Positions 50,729 to 58,723 of a DNA stretch of 64,000 nucleotides are shown here, piece after piece. The stretch comes from Oceanisphaera avium (GTDB taxonomy: Bacteria > Pseudomonadota > Gammaproteobacteria > Enterobacterales > Aeromonadaceae). The translations under genes were made by a program, and so were the position numbers. The stretch is taken from assembly GCF_002157875.1 (NCBI RefSeq), contig NZ_CP021376.1, forward strand, positions 124,001-188,000, given 5' to 3'. A model generated the notes under the pieces. It had not been told where the DNA came from, did no database searches, and was given only the letters and a program-made list of their open reading frames with translations. Every line of letters starts with the position of its first letter. The stretch's first letter is position 1.

Positions 50729-51595
50729 CTATTGTGGCGTTAATACTTTATGTAAGTCATAACCGTCTTTGTTAAGTAATTTAATTAAACCTTGTTCTCC
50801 ATATAGGTGAAGCGCCCCCACCACTATTAGTGCCTGCTTGGGCGCTTGCTGCTTAAGAGTGCTCAGCCATAAATGGTTGCGGGCAATAAGCAGCTCTTGG
50901 CGAATAAAATCGCTTAATCTAGGCGAACCTTGGTCGTCTAATAAGGCGAATAAGATCGCTTCGTCACCCCTTTGCCACGCACTAAATAAAGCTTCTAAAT
51001 GCTCGGCAAGCTGGGCTTGTTCTTCTAAGCTGTGCCGCACAAAGTCAGCTTCTAAATTTTGCTCCACAAGGTTGGCCATTAATTCAAACACTAAGGTGGG
51101 CGGCTCTAAACTAGAAATGGTTAATTGTTGTTGCTCGGCAGCGCGTAGTAATTGTAAGTCCACACCTTGTTCGCTTGAAAAGCCTAAGCGTTGGGCATGA
51201 GCTTGGCTTAATTGCATTACGGCCAGCCAGGGCGGCAGTTGGGTTAATGGCGTCAAGTTTTGCTCGATAATATCTTGGCGCAGTTGCTGACTTAAGGCTT
51301 TCCCTAAACGGCTATCCCAGTGTTGCAAAGGCGAGCCATTTGCCGAGTCTAAAGTCATAAAAGGGGCGAGTACTTGAGGAGTGATGTCGCGCGGATCCAC
51401 TTCTAAATATAGATGTTGGCTGTGTTGTAAACTGGCGAGCAGCTCCTTAGGCAGTGTGGCCAAACGCTCATCGGCTAAATGAATGGAGCCAAATAACCAC
51501 AGCTGCTGTGAACCTTTAGTGGCTGACCATAAGGCCGGGGCGGCCACACTGTAACCTGTGCATAACCACAGTAATAAAAAAGACACTATTTTCAT
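50729..51595 (-). CDS. TraB/GumN family protein
   Basis: This 288-aa protein has a signal peptide (about 1-18, ending VAA). The family's paired motifs are GSIHLADER near the N-terminus and VVGALHLYGEQGL near the C-terminus. These carry the glycine-histidine residues thought to form a metal-dependent peptidase site in the Tiki/TraB fold. It is probably periplasmic. It is divergent from the DUF1904 gene, with a 73-bp shared promoter region. Confidence 0.9.
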   Translation of the reverse strand: MKIVSFLLLWLCTGYSVAAPALWSATKGSQQLWLFGSIHLADERLATLPKELLASLQHSQHLYLEVDPRDITPQVLAPFMTLDSANGSPLQHWDSRLGKALSQQLRQDIIEQNLTPLTQLPPWLAVMQLSQAHAQRLGFSSEQGVDLQLLRAAEQQQLTISSLEPPTLVFELMANLVEQNLEADFVRHSLEEQAQLAEHLEALFSAWQRGDEAILFALLDDQGSPRLSDFIRQELLIARNHLWLSTLKQQAPKQALIVVGALHLYGEQGLIKLLNKDGYDLHKVLTPQ

Positions 51596-51668
51596 TTAAC
51601 ATCCTATTTTGCACCGCTAATTTTGCTTACACTGCAGATCATTATGTTACTTATATTAGGAATAGATT

Positions 51669-52004
51669 ATGCCTCATTTGCGCTTTCGTGGTTTGTCTCG
51701 CGTTATTGTTAAAGAAATTAGTAAAACTTTAGTGACCACTCTCGCGCCCGTGGTTGATAGCCCAGAAAATCACTTTGTATTGGAGTTTATTCCTGCCGAG
51801 TTTGTATATGACGGCCTTAATGTTGCAGGCCAGCCACTGGTGGAGGTGCTGTGGTTTTCTCGCCCCCAAGCACTGCAAGACCAAGTGGCTGAGCTGATCA
51901 CTCAAGCACTGCGCGCGCACCTTGAGCCAGAGCAAAATATTTGTGTCATTTTTACTCCACTGACCGGCCAGCAATATTATGAAAATGGCCAGCATTATGG
52001 CTAG
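51669..52004 (+). CDS. DUF1904 family protein
   Basis: This 111-aa soluble protein matches DUF1904 (a tautomerase/MIF-like fold has been suggested for the family). It begins MPHLRFRGLSR, has EFIPAEFVYDG and EVLWFSRPQ, and ends in FTPLTGQQYYENGQHYG. Its function is unknown. It is convergent with the SDR gene, and the two stops are 8 bases apart. Confidence 0.82.
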   Translation: MPHLRFRGLSRVIVKEISKTLVTTLAPVVDSPENHFVLEFIPAEFVYDGLNVAGQPLVEVLWFSRPQALQDQVAELITQALRAHLEPEQNICVIFTPLTGQQYYENGQHYG

Positions 52005-52012
52005 CCCTCAGC

Positions 52013-52855
52013 TTAGCCGCCAGCCTTGAGTAATAAACGATCCAGTGCGCGAGCGCTAAGGATACGACGTAGCCAACTCATCATGTGAGTAGGGCGAGTG
52101 ATGGGATAGCGGATTTTAGCCCGCTTGCTGGTAAGCGCGTGTAACAAAGGTGCCATACAAGCCTCGGGCGCTAAGCTGAACTTAGAACTCGGGCCGGGGC
52201 GTTGTAAACGCGCCAGTGTTTGCTGATACGCTTGGCGATGGCGACCTGGCTCGCTAGCAATATATTTATCAAACGCGGCTTTTGAGTTTGCTCTAAATTG
52301 AGTTTCTATGGGGCCCGGTTCAATTAAGCTAATTTGTACCCCAGTGCCCGCAAGCTCTAAACGTAAGGTGTCGGTATAGCCCTCTAGCGCAAACTTAGAG
52401 GCATTATAAGCACCCCGAAAAGGCAGTGCGATAATGCCTAAAATAGAGCTATTTTGAATAACACGTCCCTCTCCCGCGGCCAACATAATGGGCAATACTA
52501 ACCGTGTAAGATGATGAGTACCAAAGAGGTTAGTATTAAATTGCTCACGCAGCGCCGCTGTGGGTAAGTCTTCTAGCGCGCCCGGTTGACCGTAGGCGCC
52601 ATTATTAAACAAGCCATATAAGCGGCCACCGGTTAGTTGCAAGGTGGCCGCTACGCCAGCCTCAATACTGGCTTCATCACTTAAGTCTAATTGTACCGCC
52701 GTCAGCCCCGCTGCGGTTAATGCCGCTACATCTTCGCGACTGCGCGCTGAGGCGATAACTTGAAAACCCTGAGCCGTTAAAAAATGCGCCGCACATAAAC
52801 CGATACCAGATGAGCAGCCAGTAATTAGCACGCTTTTTTGATTATTAGTTATCAT
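52013..52855 (-). CDS. Short-chain dehydrogenase/reductase
   Basis: This 280-aa NAD(P)-dependent oxidoreductase is of the classical SDR type. The cofactor motif is TGCSSGIG, followed by the NNGAYG segment, the catalytic serine in QNSSILGI and the YxxxK pair in YNASKFALEG. A C-terminal stretch of basic and hydrophobic residues may touch the membrane. The substrate is unknown. ATG 52855 is preferred over 52936 because the Rossmann fold starts right after it. Confidence 0.9.
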   Translation of the reverse strand: MITNNQKSVLITGCSSGIGLCAAHFLTAQGFQVIASARSREDVAALTAAGLTAVQLDLSDEASIEAGVAATLQLTGGRLYGLFNNGAYGQPGALEDLPTAALREQFNTNLFGTHHLTRLVLPIMLAAGEGRVIQNSSILGIIALPFRGAYNASKFALEGYTDTLRLELAGTGVQISLIEPGPIETQFRANSKAAFDKYIASEPGRHRQAYQQTLARLQRPGPSSKFSLAPEACMAPLLHALTSKRAKIRYPITRPTHMMSWLRRILSARALDRLLLKAGG

Positions 52856-53009
52856 ATATTCTCTATTAAATTTTGCGCCGTCCTTGTGGCTCTGTACTGT
52901 GCGGTAAATAACTAAGAGCTGCAATAGTAGCCGCAACAGCCTTAAGACATTCTCTCCTCCCTCGTCATGATCAACTAAAATAAAAGGCTATTAAGCGAGG
53001 AATATGGAT

Positions 53010-53708
53010 ATGCCCAACTTAAATAGTGAGCCTAAACTTATCGCTAACCAGTTGTGGGGAGCCATGCCCCATAGGGTACGCCAGCGTTTAGCGCCTTTTT
53101 TAAAACGAGTGCCTTTAACAAGTGGTACTGAGTTAACTGAAGCTGGAAAAAAATGTTGCTTTGTCTACTTTCCTACTCACGGCCAAGTGACTATTTTTTA
53201 TGTGATGAGTCCCAAATATGAAGTCGTTATCGCGAGTGTAGGAAAAGAGGGGATAGTGGGAGCCTGTACTTTAGTAGAGGGACCTGTGTTTAAATTGCGC
53301 AGTTTAGTCAATGTATCGGGTAGTGCTTATCGCTTACCCAGCTCGCTTTTAAAGACGGAGCTGGTGCAAAACACGCAATTGCAATCCGTATTTTTGAGCT
53401 ATCTTCATCAGCGGATGCTAGATGCCAGTCAAATGGCGTTATGTAATCGCTTTCATACCATTGAACAACAATTATCTCGTTTTTTATTAAGCGTGTCGAC
53501 GGCCGCTCCAGCCCAGCATATTTTTCTTACTCAAGAGCTGATTGCAAAAAATTTAGGAGTACGTCGTGAAGGAGTTACGCTCGCCGCAAGCAAGTTACAG
53601 CGCTTAGGCGTGATCTGTTATCACAGAGGTCATATTCATATTTTAAATCGCGAACATCTTAGTCAATGTGCTTGCGAGTGCGACTTTGACGCATCGCTCC
53701 CTATTTAG
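53010..53708 (+). CDS. Crp/Fnr family transcriptional regulator
   Basis: This 232-aa regulator has an N-terminal cyclic-nucleotide-binding-type beta-roll (about 30-140) and a C-terminal winged helix (about 160-220, with LTQELIAKNLGVRREGVTLA as the recognition region). The N-terminal cysteine cluster of true FNR is missing, and the cAMP-contact residues of CRP are not evident, so the signal is unknown. The second ATG (53010) has GAGGA at ideal spacing; the first (53004) is only 2 bases from it. It opens a group of genes that look stress-related. Confidence 0.87.
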   Translation: MPNLNSEPKLIANQLWGAMPHRVRQRLAPFLKRVPLTSGTELTEAGKKCCFVYFPTHGQVTIFYVMSPKYEVVIASVGKEGIVGACTLVEGPVFKLRSLVNVSGSAYRLPSSLLKTELVQNTQLQSVFLSYLHQRMLDASQMALCNRFHTIEQQLSRFLLSVSTAAPAQHIFLTQELIAKNLGVRREGVTLAASKLQRLGVICYHRGHIHILNREHLSQCACECDFDASLPI

Positions 53709-53727
53709 TGTTTACTAATGAAAATAG

Positions 53728-53757
53728 CGCCGCTTAGGCTGAGTTGCTTAAGCGGCG
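53728..53757. other. Stem-loop after the Crp/Fnr-type gene
   Basis: CGCCGCTTA (53728-53736) and TAAGCGGCG (53749-53757) form a perfect 9-bp stem 20 bases after the stop. No T run follows on either strand, so it is a weak terminator at best. Confidence 0.55.
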
Positions 53758-53846
53758 TAACATAAGAAACCTCATTATTAGTGAGCTCTAATTAAATGAA
53801 GTGTTTACTATAGATATAGTGAGCGACTAATAAAGTTAGCTGTTTA

Positions 53847-53990
53847 TTATTTAGTAGTTTTTTTACTGGATGATTTATCTTGAGATTTAGATTTATCTCC
53901 TTCTTTATGCTCGCCAGTTTTGGATTTATGACTAGGGTCATTATGGGGCGCGTTTTTATCAGTTTGGTTAGAAACGTTAGCTGTTTTCAT
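53847..53990 (-). CDS. Small lysine-rich hydrophilic protein (47 aa), unknown
   Basis: This short gene starts with ATG at 53990 behind GAGGTGAG and ends at 53847. The 47-aa product, MKTANVSNQTDKNAPHNDPS followed by a K/S/D/E-rich tail, contains no hydrophobic stretch and should be disordered. I do not recognise a family. The strong ribosome-binding site and the gene neighbours (Crp/Fnr-type regulator, MgtC, PRC-barrel, DUF202) suggest a stress-induced small protein. That is inference. Confidence 0.65.
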   Translation of the reverse strand: MKTANVSNQTDKNAPHNDPSHKSKTGEHKEGDKSKSQDKSSSKKTTK

Positions 53991-54097
53991 GGCTCACCTC
54001 TAATAACCTAAGCACGAAATTGTGCTTAGACATTAAAATAATGGCAGCATAAAATAAAAGTTCTGTATGACATCACACATAACTAGCTATATTTTTA

Positions 54098-54165
54098 AGC
54101 GTAAGAAGACTAATTACTAAATATTCGATAAAAATGAATTACATCTTAGAGTCTTACGCTTTTTT
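54098..54165 (+). terminator. Long-loop terminator-like hairpin upstream of the 88-aa gene
   Basis: AGCGTAAGA (54098-54106) and TCTTACGCT (54152-54160) form a 9-bp stem, with AGAC/GTC extension inside and a T run to 54165. It points along the plus strand but lies between divergent genes, 38 bases before the next start. It may attenuate that gene or end a small RNA. A second stem, CTAAGCAC/GTGCTTAG, lies at 54008-54029. Confidence 0.5.
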
Positions 54166-54202
54166 ATAACACTTTAACTGTCGCTAATATGGAATAAAGA
54201 CC

Positions 54203-54469
54203 ATGATATTTATCGAGACTGGCTTATATGTGCGAATTGAAGAAATGGAAGGCGATCGTGCTCCTATGCCTAAACCTTTAGCGAGTGGTTTTATTAAAGA
54301 GCATGCATATCGTGTTTTGGGTGTTCATAGCCCAGCAGAAACTTCAGATGCTTATTTAATACTCAGTAATGAACGAGATGAACTATGGTTTATCTGTAAT
54401 CGCCATTTGCGCACCGTGGTGGTAAAAGAAAAAGGTCCCTTTAGATTAGCGTTGACTGCTTTACTCTAA
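54203..54469 (+). CDS. Conserved-looking hypothetical protein, 88 aa
   Basis: I do not recognise this protein. The 88-aa product has no signal peptide or membrane segment, begins MIFIETGLYVRIEEMEGDRA, and contains alternating short hydrophobic strands (AYLILSNERDELWFICNRHL) that suggest a small beta-barrel or PAAR-less SH3-like fold. It lies 48 bp before the MgtC gene in the same direction and may be co-transcribed with it. Confidence 0.6.
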   Translation: MIFIETGLYVRIEEMEGDRAPMPKPLASGFIKEHAYRVLGVHSPAETSDAYLILSNERDELWFICNRHLRTVVVKEKGPFRLALTALL

Positions 54470-54517
54470 GTTTCTGTTAAGTCTAAGGGTACGTAATAGC
54501 CTCATGCTGAGAAAAAT

Positions 54518-55012
54518 ATGGATTATCTTTGGGAAGCGTTGGCTTATGGTATTCCTGATACCCGGGAGCTAACCCATTTTACTTTTCGCTTATTGGGCGC
54601 CTCTTTTTGTGGCGCTCTAATTGGTCTACAACGAGAGCGGGCGGGTAAGCCGGCGGGAGTACGTACTCATATTTTAGTGTGTTTAGGGACGGCCACTTTT
54701 ATCTTAGGCTGCTCGAGTATTGGCATGACGCTAGACGGCTTGTCGCGGGTTATTCAAGGCATAGTTACTGGCATTGGCTTTATAGGTGCTGGCACCATTT
54801 TAAAGTTAAACGATGAGCAAAACATTAAAGGCTTAACCACGGCAGCGGGATTATGGATGACGGCAGGCATTGGAGTAGCCGCTGGCGTGGGCAGCTTAGG
54901 TGTGGCCTTGTTAGGCACCGTGATCACTTTAATTACCTTGGCGCTAGTGCGCCCGCTTGAGCTAACTAAAGAGCAACTTGCGATTAAAAATGGCACTGAT
55001 AAAGAACAATAA
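54518..55012 (+). CDS. MgtC/SapB family membrane protein
   Basis: This 164-aa protein has four to five membrane segments and the MgtC N-terminal signature LLGASFCGALIGLQRERAGK, then AGVRTHILVCLGTATF and GIGFIGAGTILK. It lacks the long cytoplasmic C-terminal domain of Salmonella MgtC, as do many short SapB-type members. Family members are linked to survival in low magnesium and acid, and to ATP synthase control. The role here is unknown. Confidence 0.9.
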   Translation: MDYLWEALAYGIPDTRELTHFTFRLLGASFCGALIGLQRERAGKPAGVRTHILVCLGTATFILGCSSIGMTLDGLSRVIQGIVTGIGFIGAGTILKLNDEQNIKGLTTAAGLWMTAGIGVAAGVGSLGVALLGTVITLITLALVRPLELTKEQLAIKNGTDKEQ

Positions 55013-55201
55013 AAAACAGTAAAATTAACGGATTAACTCTGTACCGCAGCCATCTCTGTAACTCCGTCATCCTGACGAAAATCAGGATCTAGCTTTACTA
55101 AGATACAGCGACCGCACCATATGATAATGGATAAGCAGGTCTTGTTATTCGAGCAACTAATTATCCAGATAGGTATAAACAACTGTGCAAGGCAGGCATT
55201 A

Positions 55202-55225
55202 AAAAGGCACCCTAAGGTGCCTTTT
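55202..55225. terminator. Bidirectional terminator
   Basis: AAAAGGCACC (55202-55211) and GGTGCCTTTT (55216-55225) form a perfect stem with loop CTAA and T runs on both strands. It sits between the plus-strand MgtC gene and the minus-strand PRC-barrel gene. A module A copy lies upstream at about 55064-55090. Confidence 0.88.
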
Positions 55226-55252
55226 AATTCATTATTAAGATTTATAAAGCGA

Positions 55253-55690
55253 TTATAGTGGGCGCTGATAAGGCTTAGTACCATAGAAGTCGTGAACGCT
55301 TTGTTCCCACATTGGGTCTGCCATATCGGGCCAGTCATCTTTTTCAAAGCCCGGAGCATTTTCTAGCTGCTCTTTACTCACATTCATCACAAAGCGCTTG
55401 GCAACTGTGTCTAGCGTGAGTGCTCCCCAGGGTACGGCAAACAGTTTAGAGCCTAAACCAAGAAATCCGCCAAATTCTAGCACCGCATAGCTCACACCAC
55501 CGGAGCGCATGTCTAGCATGATCTCTTTAATATCGCCCAAGTTTAACCCTTCATGATTAAACACATTATTTCCAATTAAGGTTTCTGCACCCATTAAATG
55601 GGGGCCTGGGCCGTCCTCGCTGCTTAGTGCGGCAGGATTATTTTGAAATGGACGATACATACCCATGGAATCGCGATTTTCGTAGTTCAT
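55253..55690 (-). CDS. PRC-barrel domain protein
   Basis: This 145-aa soluble protein has a PRC-barrel domain (about 33-110), seen in AETLIGNNVFNHEGLNLGDI and VSYAVLEFGGFLGLGSKLF followed by FAVPWGAL. The C-terminal tail is acidic and aromatic. Such stand-alone PRC-barrel proteins are often expressed in stationary phase or stress, but the exact role is unknown. A 300-bp gap separates it from the DUF202 gene. Confidence 0.87.
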   Translation of the reverse strand: MNYENRDSMGMYRPFQNNPAALSSEDGPGPHLMGAETLIGNNVFNHEGLNLGDIKEIMLDMRSGGVSYAVLEFGGFLGLGSKLFAVPWGALTLDTVAKRFVMNVSKEQLENAPGFEKDDWPDMADPMWEQSVHDFYGTKPYQRPL

Positions 55691-55991
55691 GTTAGATCTC
55701 CATAATTAATGTGATTATCTATACAAACTCAGGTGTTCGCACCCTTGATATTTAAGGTAGTAGATATATTTCTGCTTGTATATGCCTGTAACCAAATTGT
55801 AAAATACACCACGCCTGTTTTTGACGTTACTACATTAAGTATTGCTTAATCGCTATGTAAAAAGAGTGTGTATATAAGCTATTTTAAATTAATAATTTAG
55901 TAAGTACTTAACCAAAGATGTTATTACTAGCGGCTAGCTAATAGGTATTTATTAAGTGAGTTATAAAATCTAGCTACATAGACTTCTCGCC
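55691..55991. other. AT-rich intergenic region between PRC-barrel and DUF202 genes
   Basis: No gene and none of the repeat modules is visible. The stretch is AT-rich and should hold the promoter of the PRC-barrel gene and the 3' end of the DUF202 gene. I see no clear hairpin terminator. Confidence 0.4.
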
Positions 55992-56417
55992 TTATAATAA
56001 CCATAAAATCGCACCGGTAAATAATGCGGCCACCGTTAACACACTGGCCAGCTGTCGCATTCGCCTATGAGACTGAGCGGCAATATCATGACACTTCATA
56101 CGATGTTGTGCCTTGCGAGACTTAGCCACCGCCGACCAAAAAATTAAAATCGCTACCAACACAAACATTTCTGCCGCAGCTTTAGCTACTAGTAAATGCT
56201 CGGTATCTTTAAACACCGCCTTTAGTCCTAGGGCCAGCGCAATGGCCGCCATTCCGGTTCTCATCCAGCCAGCAAATGTGCGTTCATTAGCAAGCATGGT
56301 TCTGTCTTCTGCCCATTGGGTGCGTGTGTGCGCCAAATCGTTAGGGTGAGTAGTAGTGTGCGGGCTGGACTGCACATTTTCTTGTTCCGCCATTAGTGTC
56401 ACGTTCTCGTCTGTCAT
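55992..56417 (-). CDS. DUF202 family membrane protein (YidH-like)
   Basis: This 141-aa protein starts with a polar, disordered segment of about 30 residues. The DUF202 core follows (ANERTFAGWMRTGMAAIALALG) with three membrane helices at about 53-70, 82-100 and 120-140. Its function is unknown; relatives include YidH. The start could also be ATG at 56393, as neither has a strong ribosome-binding site. Confidence 0.88.
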   Translation of the reverse strand: MTDENVTLMAEQENVQSSPHTTTHPNDLAHTRTQWAEDRTMLANERTFAGWMRTGMAAIALALGLKAVFKDTEHLLVAKAAAEMFVLVAILIFWSAVAKSRKAQHRMKCHDIAAQSHRRMRQLASVLTVAALFTGAILWLL

Positions 56418-56503
56418 TGATAAAAGTGAGCAGTTAGTTATTAGTTTCTTTTAAAAAGATAGAAGAGAATTTAACAAGCAGGGTGCTCTAGCGCTGTGAT
56501 CAA

Positions 56504-56528
56504 TAAAAAAAGCAGCCCGTAGGCTGCT
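56504..56528 (-). terminator. leuA terminator
   Basis: On the minus strand AGCAGCC (56528-56522) pairs with GGCTGCT (56517-56511), with loop TACG and a T run to 56504. It lies 36 bases after the leuA stop. Confidence 0.85.
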
Positions 56529-56563
56529 GATTAGTGTGGTAAAATAGTATATTAATGTGCCAA

Positions 56564-58228
56564 TTAAGATGAAGTATTAGGCTCTACTTGTTGCGCCACG
56601 GCGGATAATAGCGCTTGCAAGGTGGCAGAGGTGGTATCTTCTGCCAAGGCGGCTGCGCTAGAGTGCACCTCATTAATACGCAACCGAATACAGGCCAGAG
56701 CATTGGCCGTGGTGCCTTCACCTAGCGCAAACTCATCATAGGCTTCTACGGAAATATTAATGCCATAATGGCTATTTAGCGCCTCTGCTACCGCTTCCAC
56801 TGCGCCAGCGCCATGGTTTTTAAGCTGAATAGGCTGAGTCTCGGGGCCAAAGCTAATTTGTGCTTGCACGCCTGCTTGGTCGCGCTGTAAATCATAAGAG
56901 ACCAGCGCCCAGTTGGGATTAACCTTAAGGTATTTTTCTTCAAACAAACGATGAATGGTCAGCGAGTCAATTTCGCCGCCATTGGTTTCTGCCTCGGTTT
57001 GTACCACCTTGCTAAATTCAATCTGCAACCAGCGGGGCAAGCTAATGGCATAGTCGCGCTCTAAGATATAAGCCACGCCACCTTTACCCGATTGGCTGTT
57101 AATACGCACGACCTCATCGTAGTGGCGGCCAAGATCTGCAGGATCAATAGGCAAGTAGGCTACATTCCATATATCTTCTGGTTTGCGCAGCGCCAAGCAT
57201 TTACGAATGGCGTCTTGGTGGCTACCAGAAAACGCAGTAAATACTAAATCGCCTGCATAAGGATGGCGCGGGTGAGTAGCAATATCGGTGCAGGCTTCTA
57301 CGGTTTCCACAATTTCTGCCATGCCCGATAAGTCCAATTTCGGATCTATGCCTTGAGAATAGAGATTCATGGCTACGGTCACTAAGTCCATATTACCGGT
57401 GCGCTCGCCATTACCCATTAAGGTACCCTCAACGCGGTCGGCGCCGGCTAATATCGCCAATTCCGCCGCCGCTACTCCACAACCCCGATCGTTATGGGTA
57501 TGCACACTAATACTAAAGTGCTCGCGATTTGCCACATGATCACAGACCCACTCAATTTGATCGGCAAACACATTGGGAGTAGACATTTCCACGGTAGCCG
57601 GCAAATTAATTATCACCGCTTGTCCTAAATCAGGACGCCATACACTATTCACGCTATTAATCACTTCTACTGCAAAATCCAGCTCGGTACCGGTGAAACT
57701 CTCGGGTGAGTATTGAAAAGTCCATTGGGTTTCGGGTGCTTGTTGTGCATGCTCTTTCACCCAGCGCGCGCCATTCACCGCAATCTGGCAAATGCCGGCT
57801 TTATCTAAACCAAATACTTGCTCGCGCTGCACGGTAGAGGTGGAGTTATAAACATGCACTATGGCTTGCTCTGCCCCTTTTAAAGCGTCAAAGGTGCGAG
57901 CAATAAGCTCAGGTCTTGCCTGAGTTAATACTTGTATACGGACATCGTGCGGGATGCGATTTTCTTCAATTAATTTACGGCAAAAATCAAAATCTGGTTG
58001 GCTAGCAGCCGGAAAGCCAATCTCAATTTCTTTAAAGCCAAGCTTTACCAACAAATCAAACAGCCGCTGCTTTTGCGCCACACTCATCGGCTTAATCAAG
58101 GCCTGATTACCATCACGCAAGTCCACCGCACACCAACGGGGTGCTTGCTCAATGACTCGATCGGGCCAACGACGATTAGGTTTATTAATCGGCTTAAATG
58201 CTACGTATTTTTTATGATCAAAGCTCAT
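56564..58228 (-). CDS. leuA: 2-isopropylmalate synthase (LeuA type 2)
   Basis: LeuA condenses acetyl-CoA with 2-ketoisovalerate, the first step specific to leucine. The 554-aa protein is of the longer type 2 form. It has an N-terminal tail, the TIM barrel with RWCAVDLRDGNQALIKPM (metal-binding Asp), HTHNDRGCGVAAAELA (metal-binding His) and a GNGERTGN segment, then a linker and the C-terminal regulatory domain (about 430-545) that binds leucine. ATG 58228 has AAGG 8 bases upstream; a GTG at 58237 is also in frame. The start codon overlaps the stop of a short upstream frame. No leuBCD genes lie nearby. Confidence 0.93.
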   Translation of the reverse strand: MSFDHKKYVAFKPINKPNRRWPDRVIEQAPRWCAVDLRDGNQALIKPMSVAQKQRLFDLLVKLGFKEIEIGFPAASQPDFDFCRKLIEENRIPHDVRIQVLTQARPELIARTFDALKGAEQAIVHVYNSTSTVQREQVFGLDKAGICQIAVNGARWVKEHAQQAPETQWTFQYSPESFTGTELDFAVEVINSVNSVWRPDLGQAVIINLPATVEMSTPNVFADQIEWVCDHVANREHFSISVHTHNDRGCGVAAAELAILAGADRVEGTLMGNGERTGNMDLVTVAMNLYSQGIDPKLDLSGMAEIVETVEACTDIATHPRHPYAGDLVFTAFSGSHQDAIRKCLALRKPEDIWNVAYLPIDPADLGRHYDEVVRINSQSGKGGVAYILERDYAISLPRWLQIEFSKVVQTEAETNGGEIDSLTIHRLFEEKYLKVNPNWALVSYDLQRDQAGVQAQISFGPETQPIQLKNHGAGAVEAVAEALNSHYGINISVEAYDEFALGEGTTANALACIRLRINEVHSSAAALAEDTTSATLQALLSAVAQQVEPNTSS

Positions 58229-58272
58229 GTGCCGCACCTTAGAATTTGTTCAACGAGATATGCTAATAGCAT
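58225..58272 (-). CDS. Short leucine-containing upstream ORF coupled to leuA
   Basis: ATG at 58272 has AAGG at 6 bases' spacing and opens a 15-codon frame, MLLAYLVEQILRCGT. Its TGA overlaps the leuA ATG as ATGA. Four of 15 residues are Leu, three of them near the start and using CTA, TTA and CTC codons. The start codon sits in a small palindrome (ATGCTATTAGCAT). It looks like a leader peptide with translational coupling. It lacks a clear terminator/antiterminator pair, so classic attenuation is not shown. Confidence 0.5.
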   Translation of the reverse strand: MLLAYLVEQILRCGT

Positions 58273-58438
58273 AACGCACCTTGCCCGGTGATAAATTGCG
58301 TTATTGCCCGGCAGGGCTATTTTTTAGCAATATTATTGCGTTTAAAGGTATTTATGGGGTGAGGTTAGCCAATTTACTTTAAGTGATAAGTGCTTGATGG
58401 CTTAGTCCTACTAAGGAAGAGTCTTGAAGAAGATAACG

Positions 58439-58606
58439 TTAAGCTAAAGGGCAGACACAAGCGTCGCGTATATGCCCATTGGGACGATCCAGTGCTCGAT
58501 AGCGAACGGCTTTGAACACCTTGTCATGTGATTTTTTTAAGGCAACGTATCGTATTGCATCAAGCTTACTCGTTGCCAAGTGTAATGTGTCATGGGTTTT
58601 GCTCAA
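58439..58606 (-). CDS. Small ORF downstream of tRNA-Arg, 55 codons, doubtful
   Basis: A frame running from TTG at 58606 to TAA at 58439 encodes 55 residues with protein-like composition, including VFKAVRYRALDRPNG. No ATG and no good ribosome-binding site is present. It lies just past the 3' end of tRNA-Arg, a common integration site, so it may be a gene remnant. I do not recognise it. Confidence 0.3.
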   Translation of the reverse strand: MSKTHDTLHLATSKLDAIRYVALKKSHDKVFKAVRYRALDRPNGHIRDACVCPLA

Positions 58607-58648
58607 GAATACTTGGATTATTAGTCACTATGGGTTTGAAGCAGTTGA

Positions 58649-58723
58649 TGGCGCCCCCAGCAGGAATCGAACCTACAACTAAGTCTTAGGAGGACCTTGT
58701 TATATCCATTTAACTATGGGGGC
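58649..58723 (-). tRNA. tRNA-Arg (CCT)
   Basis: This 75-base tRNA has acceptor GCCCCCA/TGGGGGC, an encoded CCA, an anticodon stem AGGTC/GACTT around CTCCTAA with CCT at 58690-58688, and the D-arm TAGTTAAATGGATATAAC, closely like E. coli argW. A -10-like TATAAC lies just upstream (58739-58734) with a GC-rich discriminator. Confidence 0.96.

Noticed and set aside
53004..53009. First ATG of the Crp/Fnr-type gene as the start
   Set aside because: It lies only 2 bases from GAGGA. The second ATG at 53010 has ideal spacing.
55033..55359. 108-codon minus-strand frame overlapping the PRC-barrel 3' end
   Set aside because: It crosses a strong bidirectional terminator and a module A copy, and overlaps a solid gene in another frame.
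58390..58515. Plus-strand 41-codon frame from a GTG near 58390
   Set aside because: It overlaps the better minus-strand frame at 58439-58606, has no ribosome-binding site and no recognised homology. At most one of the two can be real.
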